NCBI GenBank assembly: GCA_963712165.1
Contig: CAVQGY010000001.1
Span: 434,001 to 498,000 of the forward strand
Reading direction: 5' to 3'
Source of the DNA: B10-G9 sp963712165
GTDB taxonomy: Bacteria; Chloroflexota; Anaerolineae; Anaerolineales; UBA11858
DNA length: 64,000 nt
This document shows positions 35,969 to 44,164 of this stretch, piece after piece. Each line of letters opens with the position of its first letter. Position 1 is the stretch's first letter. The notes beneath the pieces were generated by a model, which was not told the origin of the DNA, ran no database searches, and saw only the letters and a list, made by a program, of their open reading frames with translations. A program made the position numbers and the translations under genes.

Positions 35969-35989
35969 GCGTGTAATTTGCGTGTAATT
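35969..35989 (+). repeat. Tandem decamers near right island end (possible integrase arm sites)
   Basis: GCGTGTAATT occurs at 35969-35978 and 35980-35989, again with an 11-bp period. It matches the left-end decamer ACGTGCAATT at 8 of 10 positions and has the same orientation. It lies 109 bp inside attR. Confidence 0.65.
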
Positions 35990-36030
35990 GGGGTAGAATG
36001 CTTAGAAACCTGATACAATTTTCAGGGTTT

Positions 36031-36050
36031 TCTCTCGATGAGTCGAGAGA
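36031..36050. other. Perfect 8-bp hairpin between arm sites and attR
   Basis: TCTCTCGA (36031-36038) pairs with TCGAGAGA (36043-36050) around TGAG. No T run follows, so it is not a typical terminator. Its place between the decamers and the right att copy suggests a role at the recombination site or an old transcript end. Function unknown. Confidence 0.5.
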
Positions 36051-36098
36051 TCAGAGAAGTGTAGCTTCTTGAGATAGGGCAGAAAAGTCACTCGATAA

Positions 36099-36152
36099 GA
36101 CTTAAAATCCCCCGGTTCACACCATGTGGGTTCAAGTCCCACCCGCCCTACT
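36099..36152 (+). repeat. Right attachment-site copy (attR): 3' fragment of tRNA-Leu
   Basis: 54 bp identical to the 3' portion of tRNA-Leu at 30327-30380. The acceptor 5' strand and D arm are absent, so it is not a functional tRNA gene. It is most likely the original 3' end of the host tRNA, displaced by insertion. Confidence 0.88.
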
Positions 36153-36163
36153 TTTTTCTCTCC

Positions 36164-36188
36164 AATGCGGACCATTCCGCATTTTTCA
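36164..36188 (+). terminator. Terminator just beyond attR, probably the original tRNA-Leu terminator
   Basis: The stem AATGCGGA (36164-36171) pairs with TCCGCATT (36176-36183) around CCAT and is followed by a T run. It starts 12 bp after the tRNA fragment, where the terminator of the undisrupted tRNA gene would be expected. From here to 36392 I see no further gene. Confidence 0.75.
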
Positions 36189-36392
36189 TTTAAATCCGCG
36201 GCTAGATATCCATTCAGCTTGACTTACTCAACCTACACAATTGTTATCTCACGAAGATCGGCTCACAAAACCAGCCAACTCACTCATCAATTTGGTTAGG
36301 GAATGATGTCCGTTAGTTGGTTTTCTCCAACCATCCGATATAATAAGAAGAAACCTGAATAACCAGTCTTATCATTCATAGTTATAGGTAGC

Positions 36393-38030
36393 ATGAACAT
36401 ACAAAGCATTTCCAACCATATAGCTACTCTACTCCCCACCATCCAGGACGAATCTCCTTGGCTGACCTTAGGAGTGTCCCTGGTGTCTGGCCTTGCAGTG
36501 ATATTTATTGTCTACACAATCCTGCTGCGCCGGTTGATCCGCAAGCATACTCATTCCCTCCAGGAAAGTGAAGAGAAATTCAAACGATTCTTCATGACTT
36601 CCAAGGATCCGGTCTTCATCACCTCCAAGGATGGACGATGGCTCGATGCCAATCAAGCTACAATAGACCTTTTTGGATATGGATCAAAAGAAGAACTCTT
36701 CTCAATCCATGTCAGCCAAGTCTATCTAAATCCAGATGACCGCCCGAATATATTAAGACAAGTGGAGCACAGCGGATTTATCAAGGATCTACCGGTGGAC
36801 CTGGTAGACAAGGATGGCAATATTCTGCACACTGTATTATCAACTACAGCAATTGAGGATGAATCCGGAGAGGTTGTCGCCTTCCAGGGAACGATACGTG
36901 ATAACACCAATTGGATCTCGACTCAAAGGGAAATGCGCCAGAGCCGGGAGAACCTCGACCTGGCCATCACCGGGACAGGGGCGGGATTATGGGATTGGAA
37001 TCTGGAAACAAATATCATTGAGATCAATAACCGCTGGGCAGATATCATCGGCTATAAAAAAGCCGAGCTGGTTCCCCTAACCATCGAGGCCTGGGAAAAA
37101 CTATCTCATCCTGCAGATTTGGAAACCTCCAACAAGCTCATCCTCAAACATTTTGCAGGTGACCAATACCACTATCAAGCTGAAATCCGCATGAAACACA
37201 AACTCGGACACTGGGTCTGGATCCTCAATCAAGGACGGGTTGTGGAACGCGATCGAGACCGTACTCCATTAAGGATGGTAGGCACAACCCAGGATATCAC
37301 GGAAAGAGTCGTGATCCGGGAAGAGCTCCGGGAGTATGCTGACCAGTTGGAAGCCCTGCATGCCGTTACCCAATCCCTGTCCTCTACTCTTTCACTTTCG
37401 GAACTTCTTGATCTGGTCCTTGAAAAACTACAGGAGACATTGGCATTTGACAGCGCTTCGATCTTTCTCTACGAGGAAGGCCAACTGCGCATCGAGACTG
37501 TTCTGAACCACCCGAAACCTAAACTTGTGCTCGGGAAAACATTTCCAACCTCGAACCCGCTCTTTCAGGAGATGTATAAAAAGAAGAAACCGATCATCAT
37601 TGACAATGCCATGCGGGATGCCAGGTATCAGGGCTGGGGCGAGATGCATCATGTAAAAGGTTGGCTTGGCGTCCCACTGGTCATCCAGGATAACTTCATA
37701 GGTTACATCACTATGGACAGCAAAGATCAGTCCGCGTTCGGATCATCGGAAGCCAATCTGGCTAACCTATTTGCCTCCCAGGCAGCCCAAGCAATCCATA
37801 ATGCTCGACTATATGAACAGGTCACCCAATACGCGGAGACACTGGAAACGCGCATCGATGAAAGGACCCAAGAGCTAACCAAGATGGTTGATCATATGAC
37901 AGGTCGAGAGATCAGGATGATCGAGTTGAAAAGGGTAATCAAGGAACTTCGACAGCAGTTGCGCGATCATGGTATCAAACCTTCAGTTCAGGATCCTTTG
38001 AAGGATGAGAAAATCGTGACCCATGAATAA
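36393..38030 (+). CDS. Membrane PAS-PAS-GAF sensor protein without output domain
   Basis: 545 residues. One transmembrane segment (about 25-47) is followed by two PAS domains (FKRFFMTSKDPVFITSKDG and LAITGTGAGLWDWNLETN with a PAC tail MVGTTQDITER). A GAF domain comes next (LHAVTQSLSSTLSLSELLDLVLEKLQ...FDSASIFLYEEG) and then a C-terminal coiled coil. No kinase, GGDEF, EAL or DNA-binding domain is present. It overlaps the following kinase-like gene by 8 bp, so the two are probably made together and may form a complex. Confidence 0.82.
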   Translation: MNIQSISNHIATLLPTIQDESPWLTLGVSLVSGLAVIFIVYTILLRRLIRKHTHSLQESEEKFKRFFMTSKDPVFITSKDGRWLDANQATIDLFGYGSKEELFSIHVSQVYLNPDDRPNILRQVEHSGFIKDLPVDLVDKDGNILHTVLSTTAIEDESGEVVAFQGTIRDNTNWISTQREMRQSRENLDLAITGTGAGLWDWNLETNIIEINNRWADIIGYKKAELVPLTIEAWEKLSHPADLETSNKLILKHFAGDQYHYQAEIRMKHKLGHWVWILNQGRVVERDRDRTPLRMVGTTQDITERVVIREELREYADQLEALHAVTQSLSSTLSLSELLDLVLEKLQETLAFDSASIFLYEEGQLRIETVLNHPKPKLVLGKTFPTSNPLFQEMYKKKKPIIIDNAMRDARYQGWGEMHHVKGWLGVPLVIQDNFIGYITMDSKDQSAFGSSEANLANLFASQAAQAIHNARLYEQVTQYAETLETRIDERTQELTKMVDHMTGREIRMIELKRVIKELRQQLRDHGIKPSVQDPLKDEKIVTHE

Positions 38031-40353
38031 TAAACAAGCCAGAAAGAACTACTTCGAACGGTTCATAGAATTCATGGAGGATATATTAAACTCGCCTAAG
38101 CTCATGGACCCAACCTTGCAGCGAAAGGCCCAAATCATCCATATCCTGTCCTCGTTGACGCTAGTGATAGGTATTGCCACCCTGGCGCTCACTCCCCTTG
38201 TCTTTGATAACACACTGCGGGGATTGAGCATAACCGGGGGGATCATGCTGATCATCCTTCTGGTCCAGGTCCTGAATCGAAGGGGATACACAAACTTGGC
38301 TGCGCGTCTCTTTGTCGGTTCGATCTGGATTTTCGACGTCGCATTGATCCTCTACAGCGGAGGATTCAACAGCAAGATCTTTTCCTCATTTATCTCGATT
38401 TCCATAATGGGCGGCCTTATCCTGGGAGAATTGTATACCATGCACCTGGCAGGCATAAGCCTAATTGCCTATCTGGTATTTTTCTTGATTGAAGCTCAAG
38501 GGATGACTCCCAAATTGCTTATCGTCCTTAACCCATTCTCCATCATCCTGATCAACTCAATTAACCTGGTCCTGGCCTCAGTGGTGTTATCAATAGTGAT
38601 CCTGAGGCACGAACAGAATTTCAGGGAACTGCAAGACAAAGAAAAAGACCTGGGAAGCGCAAATCTTGATTTGATGCAACAGATCAATGCTCGAGAGGAA
38701 GCTGAGTCTCAGCTCAGATTGAGTGAAAACCGTTTCAAGTCTGCCCTGATGGAATCCCCCTATCCCACCATGCTCCACGCTCAAAACGGTGAGATACTGC
38801 TGGTGAACACTGCCTGGGCCAACGATAGTGGCTATTCCCCGGACAAACTGCCCATATATGCGGATTGGCTGGATCACATGTTCCGGGAAGATAGCCACCG
38901 GGTGATTGAGATCATTGATCAACTTTTGGCTGGCGAAGATATCAAAAGTGATGGGTTTTTCGAAATCTATAAAGAAAATGGGGAGACGTTAAAATGGTAT
39001 CTACGCTGGACAATGCTTCCTGCCCTTTCAGATGGAAGGATCCTGTTCCTTACCGTGGCCACGGACTTTACAGGTGTAATGAACATCGAGTCTACCTTGC
39101 GTGATAGGGAGGAGACACTTTCAAGATTTGCCCTGGTGACTAACGATGGTCTCTGGGACTGGGATCTTAAAACAGATCAAGTGATGTTTGATCCTCTCTA
39201 TTACACTATGGCCGGCTATGAAGTTGATGAGTTCCCCCATGAGCTGGAAGAATTCAGAAAAAGAGTCCATCCCGATGATGTAGGAAAAGTCTTCAGCCAT
39301 GCGGAAGACTACCTGACAGGCAAAGCAGATATTTTCAATATCGAATTCAGGTTTCTTCAGAAGGATGCCAGCTGGTTATGGATTATGGGTCGGGGCAAGA
39401 TCACCGAACAGGACGAAAACGGAAATCCCCATCGCTTTGTGGGTACACATACCGATATCAGCGCCCAGAAACAAATTGAGGAGGCTTTAAGCAATTATCA
39501 ACTTCAATTGGAGGATATTGTCGATTATAGAACCCAAGAACTGAATGAAAGGATAACTGAGGTAGAGCGCCTAAACATTGCTCTCACCAATATTCTCGAT
39601 GATTATCAAGCAGCCAATGAAAAACTGTCAATTCTCGGAAATACCCTCTCCACAGCTAATCAGGAGCTTGAATCTTTGTCCTTATCATTATCTACTGATC
39701 TGATGCAGCCAATCACGACAATCCAAGAAACAGCAGCTAAACTGATCAAAAACAAGTCTAAGGGCCAAAGTGGAAAGGAGCTGGACTCGATCAAAAAAAT
39801 CCAGGAAACCGCGGATCGGGTTAACCAGCAGATCAGCAACCTGCTCCGCATCTCCCAACTCAGTTTGCAGGAGCTTCAGCTGGAGGAGCTTGATCCAGCA
39901 ATACTGGTCCAAAAGACACTTAGGTCATTCGCCAAGGAGATCAAGGAAAAGAAGATCAAAACAGACGTTAAGGACCTGCCGGCATGTTATGCCGATCGTG
40001 AACTTCTGGAACTGGTCTTTGAGAATCTGATCAGCAACGGGATCAAATACTCTGCGAGCCAGGAAACTCCGGAAATCCAGATCGGTTACCAACCAGATCA
40101 ATCCTCTAGTCGCGTGATCTATTATGTCGAGGATAACGGAATTGGATTCGATCAAGAAACAAAGGATTTGGTTTTTGGGAAACTCGAGGAGCCACCTGGC
40201 GAAAAATATCGCAAAGGAACTGGTATCGGTCTGACTCTTGCGAAACTCATTATTAACAAACATAATGGAAGGATCTGGGCTGAATCCGAAGAAGGCAAAG
40301 GTGCCACATTCTATTTTGACCTTGCTAGCCCGGATGAAAACGAGGAGTACTAA
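38023..40353 (+). CDS. Histidine-kinase-like membrane sensor lacking the phospho-accepting histidine
   Basis: 776 residues. About six transmembrane helices (40-195), two PAS domains (including LVTNDGLWDWDLKTDQVMF and WLWIMGRGKITEQDENGNPHRF) and a coiled coil precede the kinase core. The H-box reads LSTDLMQPITTIQ, so Thr558 stands where SHDLRTPL-type kinases have His. The ATP-binding domain is intact: N box ELVFENLISNGIKYS, G1 VEDNGIGFD and G2 KGTGIGLTLAKLI. It therefore probably binds ATP but cannot autophosphorylate in the standard way. It sits between a PAS/GAF protein and a diguanylate cyclase, with no response regulator nearby. Confidence 0.82.
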   Translation: MNNKQARKNYFERFIEFMEDILNSPKLMDPTLQRKAQIIHILSSLTLVIGIATLALTPLVFDNTLRGLSITGGIMLIILLVQVLNRRGYTNLAARLFVGSIWIFDVALILYSGGFNSKIFSSFISISIMGGLILGELYTMHLAGISLIAYLVFFLIEAQGMTPKLLIVLNPFSIILINSINLVLASVVLSIVILRHEQNFRELQDKEKDLGSANLDLMQQINAREEAESQLRLSENRFKSALMESPYPTMLHAQNGEILLVNTAWANDSGYSPDKLPIYADWLDHMFREDSHRVIEIIDQLLAGEDIKSDGFFEIYKENGETLKWYLRWTMLPALSDGRILFLTVATDFTGVMNIESTLRDREETLSRFALVTNDGLWDWDLKTDQVMFDPLYYTMAGYEVDEFPHELEEFRKRVHPDDVGKVFSHAEDYLTGKADIFNIEFRFLQKDASWLWIMGRGKITEQDENGNPHRFVGTHTDISAQKQIEEALSNYQLQLEDIVDYRTQELNERITEVERLNIALTNILDDYQAANEKLSILGNTLSTANQELESLSLSLSTDLMQPITTIQETAAKLIKNKSKGQSGKELDSIKKIQETADRVNQQISNLLRISQLSLQELQLEELDPAILVQKTLRSFAKEIKEKKIKTDVKDLPACYADRELLELVFENLISNGIKYSASQETPEIQIGYQPDQSSSRVIYYVEDNGIGFDQETKDLVFGKLEEPPGEKYRKGTGIGLTLAKLIINKHNGRIWAESEEGKGATFYFDLASPDENEEY

Positions 40354-40388
40354 CAAGCTGCAGACGGTATAAGCGGATAGAAACGATT

Positions 40389-42473
40389 ATGGAACAACTT
40401 CAATTTTCTATTGGAATCATACCCTCCGTGCTAGCTGGTTTCCTGTCGGTATTCACTGCTACCCGATTATGGAAGCTGCGCACCTCTCCGGGAGCATTTC
40501 CATTAGCGCTGCTTTTCATTTCAATAGCGATTTATTCTCTTGGTACGGGCGTAGAAACTATCTTCAAAGTACTGGAATCGAAGGTTGTCTGGATTCAAGT
40601 ACAGTACCTGGGTATGCCCTGGATCACCGTTTTCTGGCTACTTTTCTGTCTCCGTTATACTAATCGCCAGCAACCAAAGACCGATATATTTTTCTGGATT
40701 TTTTCATGGATACCAGCTGCAACTGTTATCCTGGCCTTTACGAACCAGTTTCACAACCTGGTTTGGTCTAACTTGAGCTTATCCAATGTGCGAGGCATAA
40801 TCGTCCTCTCCCAGGATTATGGTATTTGGTTCTGGATAAACGCAGCCTATTCTTATGCATTGTATCTGTTCGGTCTTATTTTACTCATTCAGAATTATGT
40901 CCGAACACCGCGAGCACTCCGCCAGCAAACCCTGCTGATCATCCTGGCTGGATTTGTTCCCGGAATCATTAATTCCATCACACTCACCATGGGAAATCCA
41001 TTTCCCCTCATCAATCTAACCGCTTTGAGTTTTGTTGTCATGGGACTGATCATCGTCTATGTCGTTTATTACCACCGTTTGCTGGATATCGTACCCATTG
41101 CCCGGGATACGACCATCGAAAATATGCAGGATGGCATTATCGTGATCGATCTTAATGACCGGATCGTAGATATCAATCCAGCTGGTGAAAAGATCGTCCA
41201 GGCGACTCTGTCTGAAGTGGTTAGTAAACCTGCCGGGGAGATTTTATCTGACCTGACCAGCTGGATATCTTCTTCAAAAGATGGTAAGACTCCAGTTAAG
41301 GTCATCACAACCGGCCAAGGGCCGTCAAAGAAGATTTACGTAGTAAACCAAATCCCTCTCAGCGATCTCCAGGGAGAATTAATCGGTTTTACGATCATTT
41401 TTCACGATAATACCGAGTCACATCTTCTCAACAGAAACCTCAAGGATCAAGCTGATCGTCTGGCCGTACTCTATGAGATCGGCAAGGCAATTACCAGCAC
41501 ATTAAAAATTGATGATTTACTAGAGCTGATCTTCACTCAACTTTCCAGAGTGATCTCCAGTGATGCCTATTTTGTCGCGCTCTACCTGCCAGATACCAAT
41601 GAACTGGATATCAAGATACTCTTCGATCAGGGCAAACGTTACCCGTCCGAACAAGTCGATGCCAGCAAGGGTGTATCTAGCTGGGTGGTCGAGAATAAAA
41701 AACCCCTCTTGATCAATGACCTCCGCAAGGAACTTGATACCCTGTCTGTGAAACCGATCCTCGTTGGAGAAAAGAGGCTTTCCCGGTCCTGGTTAGGAAT
41801 ACCCCTTCTAGCTGACGAAGTGCTGATCGGCATACTGGCAGTAACAAGTTATGCTCCTAATGTTTTTAATGAAGCCGACCAGCTGCTGATGGAGCAAATC
41901 GGCCAGCAAGCGGCTTTGGCAATCCAGAATGCGCGCCTCTATGAAGAAGCCGATAAACAAGCAAAGTTGGACTCCCTAACAGGAGTGAGCAATCATAAAC
42001 ATTTCATTGAAATGCTTTATCAGGAGACCGATAAGGCTCTTACTGCCATGATGCCCATATCCATGATCATGCTGGATATAGACTATTTTAAGATATACAA
42101 TGACACCTACGGCCATATAGTCGGCGATGAGGTTCTCCGGCTCACTGTGCAGGCCATCAGGTCCCATATCAAAAAAACAGATATAGTAGGTCGCTGGGGT
42201 GGTGAGGAATTCGGTATCGTCCTCCCCAATGCCACCATTACGCAGGCCAATATGGTTGCCAACCGCATCCGTAGAACACTCTCTGAGTTACCACTTTTTA
42301 ACATCGAAGGCCAAACCGTTCCAAAACCTACCATCTCTCAAGGTATTGCCACTATCCCTGATCACACAACAAACGCAGACGATCTGGTCGTTGTTGCAGA
42401 CCGCGCTCTTTACAGAGCTAAAGAACGTGGCCGAGATCAGGTGGCAGTTGGCAAACCCTCCCCAAAGGAATAA
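40389..42473 (+). CDS. Membrane diguanylate cyclase: 7TM-PAS-GAF-GGDEF
   Basis: 694 residues. The N-terminal ~220 residues form a seven-helix sensor module like that of 7TM histidine kinases (SIGIIPSVLAGFLSVFTATRLW onward). A PAS domain (MQDGIIVIDLNDRIVDINPAGE), a GAF domain (LYEIGKAITSTLKIDDLLELI) and a GGDEF domain follow. The active-site loop is GRWGGEEFG (GGEEF at 604-608), so synthesis of cyclic di-GMP is expected. The inhibitory RxxD site normally five residues before it reads KKTD and is probably absent. It begins 35 bp after the kinase-like gene. Confidence 0.9.
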   Translation: MEQLQFSIGIIPSVLAGFLSVFTATRLWKLRTSPGAFPLALLFISIAIYSLGTGVETIFKVLESKVVWIQVQYLGMPWITVFWLLFCLRYTNRQQPKTDIFFWIFSWIPAATVILAFTNQFHNLVWSNLSLSNVRGIIVLSQDYGIWFWINAAYSYALYLFGLILLIQNYVRTPRALRQQTLLIILAGFVPGIINSITLTMGNPFPLINLTALSFVVMGLIIVYVVYYHRLLDIVPIARDTTIENMQDGIIVIDLNDRIVDINPAGEKIVQATLSEVVSKPAGEILSDLTSWISSSKDGKTPVKVITTGQGPSKKIYVVNQIPLSDLQGELIGFTIIFHDNTESHLLNRNLKDQADRLAVLYEIGKAITSTLKIDDLLELIFTQLSRVISSDAYFVALYLPDTNELDIKILFDQGKRYPSEQVDASKGVSSWVVENKKPLLINDLRKELDTLSVKPILVGEKRLSRSWLGIPLLADEVLIGILAVTSYAPNVFNEADQLLMEQIGQQAALAIQNARLYEEADKQAKLDSLTGVSNHKHFIEMLYQETDKALTAMMPISMIMLDIDYFKIYNDTYGHIVGDEVLRLTVQAIRSHIKKTDIVGRWGGEEFGIVLPNATITQANMVANRIRRTLSELPLFNIEGQTVPKPTISQGIATIPDHTTNADDLVVVADRALYRAKERGRDQVAVGKPSPKE

Positions 42474-42551
42474 ATCCTTTTTTCAGGATTTCCAGACGAT
42501 CATGTCTACCTGGGAAGACCACCTTCTCCCCGGCTATGTTAAAATCCTTCT

Positions 42552-43469
42552 ATGGATCTCCGTATCGCCTTTATGGGCACACCAGATTTTGCAGTTCCTA
42601 TACTGACAAAACTAGCAGACCGTTTCACTGTAACAGGGGTGGTCAGCCAGCCAGACCGCCCTTCCGGCAGGGGACGCAAACTGATCTCACCTGCTGTAAA
42701 AAGAACTGCTGATGAGCTTGGTCTAATTGTGTTTCAACCCAACGATGTCAATGCGCCTTCCGCGCTGGAGATCATCCGGGCTTGGAATGTGGATCTGATC
42801 TGCGTAGCTGCCTTTGGTCAGCTGCTTAAAGATCCCCTGCTCAGGCTGCCTGAATGGGGGTGCTTGAATGTTCACGCCTCCCTGCTTCCTCGCTGGCGGG
42901 GAGCATCCCCTATCAATGCAGCCATCCTGGCTGGGGATTCCCACTCAGGCGTTACAATTATGAAAATGGGACCTGGGCTTGATGATGGCCCTATCCTCAC
43001 CCAGAAGTCCGTGCCAATTGGGCCAATGGATACAGCAGGGACTTTATCACAGCGCCTGGCAGAAATGGGGGCCGATCTACTGCTAGAAACCATCCCCTCC
43101 TACGTACGGGGTGAGATCATTCCCCAATCCCAGGATCCCACACAGGCATCATATGCCCGAATGATAAAGAAAAAAGCTGGCGAGCTAGATTTCAACCAAT
43201 CAGCCGCAGACCTGGCTCGGAAAGTGAGAGCATATTCCCCTTGGCCAGGAACTTTCACAACCTGGGAAGGAAAACGATTGTTAATCCATGAATCATCCAG
43301 CAATCCCGTAACCTCTCCTGGGGTAGGCGTGTTTATAACATTTGAAGGGAAACCGGCAATTGGGACCGGTCAAGGCATTCTGATCATCGAAACTCTCCAG
43401 CTTGCTGGAAAAAGACCGGTTTCCGGGGAGGAATTCCTCAACGGGACCCCTTCCTGGGACATGTCCTGA
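42552..43469 (+). CDS. fmt: Methionyl-tRNA formyltransferase
   Basis: 305 residues. It formylates initiator Met-tRNA using 10-formyltetrahydrofolate, in the cytoplasm. Visible are the N-terminal RIAFMGTPDFAVPIL, QPDRPSGRGRKL, the catalytic core NVHASLLPRWRGASPI (Asn and His) and MGPGLDDGPIL (Asp), plus the C-terminal OB domain beginning near KVRAYSPWPGTFTTW. Length is normal. It is the first of three closely spaced plus-strand genes. Confidence 0.95.
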   Translation: MDLRIAFMGTPDFAVPILTKLADRFTVTGVVSQPDRPSGRGRKLISPAVKRTADELGLIVFQPNDVNAPSALEIIRAWNVDLICVAAFGQLLKDPLLRLPEWGCLNVHASLLPRWRGASPINAAILAGDSHSGVTIMKMGPGLDDGPILTQKSVPIGPMDTAGTLSQRLAEMGADLLLETIPSYVRGEIIPQSQDPTQASYARMIKKKAGELDFNQSAADLARKVRAYSPWPGTFTTWEGKRLLIHESSSNPVTSPGVGVFITFEGKPAIGTGQGILIIETLQLAGKRPVSGEEFLNGTPSWDMS

Positions 43470-43499
43470 CTAGAAACGAATAAGGAATAATATCCAACT

Positions 43500-44147
43500 A
43501 TGACTCAAGAGAAGAAAATATCCCTACCATCCACTTATATTTTATTGCGGCATGGTGAATCAACCGGCAACGCAGAAAACAGGCATCAGGGTCAGGCTGA
43601 TTTTCCTCTGACAGACCTGGGAGTCCAACAGGTCCGCGCCCTGGCAGAAGATTGGAAGAACAGGGGATGGGAATTCGATGGAGTTATATCCAGTACCCAG
43701 ACCCGGGCAAAAGAGACCACTGAGATCCTCTCCATCAGCCTTGGATTCAACCCGGAGTACGATCCGATCTGGATGGAACGAAATAACGGAAAGCTGGCGG
43801 GGTTACTACACGAAGAGGCACTCCAGATACTCCCGATCCCTGAATTTATCTCTCTGTACGAACCTATCGCCCTTACCGGTGAAAGTCAATGGGACTTATA
43901 TTTACGAGCGGGTACAGCTCTGAAAGGATTGGTCATGCTTCCACCTGGAAATTATTTGGTTATCTCCCATGGGGGTTTACTGAATATGGTCATGCACGCC
44001 CTGGTCGGACTGGTTCCCCAACCTAATTTCCAGGGTCCCCATTTCAGATTCTCCAATACTGGCTACTCCAGGGTCAGATATGAACCAGGTAACGATAATT
44101 GGATCATCATGGAGCATAATAATACCAGTCACCTCAAGGATTATTAA
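43500..44147 (+). CDS. Histidine phosphatase family protein (phosphoglycerate mutase-like)
   Basis: 215 residues. The catalytic motif LLRHGESTGNAENRHQGQ contains the His that becomes phosphorylated. Other family elements are PLTDLGVQQVRALA, ISSTQTRAKETTEIL, an acid in the WMERNNG loop and VISHGGLLNMVMHA with the second catalytic His. The family includes cofactor-dependent mutases and small-molecule phosphatases, and the substrate is not clear from sequence. The length and motifs favour a phosphatase. It lies 30 bp after fmt and 17 bp before the reductase gene. Confidence 0.85.
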   Translation: MTQEKKISLPSTYILLRHGESTGNAENRHQGQADFPLTDLGVQQVRALAEDWKNRGWEFDGVISSTQTRAKETTEILSISLGFNPEYDPIWMERNNGKLAGLLHEEALQILPIPEFISLYEPIALTGESQWDLYLRAGTALKGLVMLPPGNYLVISHGGLLNMVMHALVGLVPQPNFQGPHFRFSNTGYSRVRYEPGNDNWIIMEHNNTSHLKDY

Positions 44148-44164
44148 TCTATTTCAACAGGCGT

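Larger units (their letters stand above)
30327..36152. mobile_element. Integrase-less genomic island at tRNA-Leu (CIME-like), 5.8 kb
   Basis: The region is bounded by two identical 54-bp direct repeats (30327-30380 and 36099-36152) covering the anticodon arm to the 3' end of tRNA-Leu. This is the classic footprint of a tyrosine recombinase that targets tRNA genes. Inside each end, 88-109 bp from the repeat, stand two decamers with an 11-bp period. Cargo is two overlapping minus-strand genes: a beta-propeller membrane protein and a pentaheme cytochrome lipoprotein. No integrase, excisionase or transfer gene is present. It may be an integrase-deleted remnant or an element mobilised in trans. 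Confidence 0.8.

Noticed and set aside
30379..36098. An integrase or transposase gene inside the island
   Set aside because: Both strands were considered; the only long frames that make sense are the cytochrome and propeller genes. Others are frames antisense to them.
36099..36152. Second tRNA-Leu gene
   Set aside because: Only the part from the anticodon stem to the 3' end is present; the 5' acceptor strand and D arm are missing, so it is treated as an attachment-site remnant.
42466..42500. Terminator after the GGDEF gene (AAATCC/GGATTT)
   Set aside because: The stem is short and AT-rich and the T run is in the loop, not after it.
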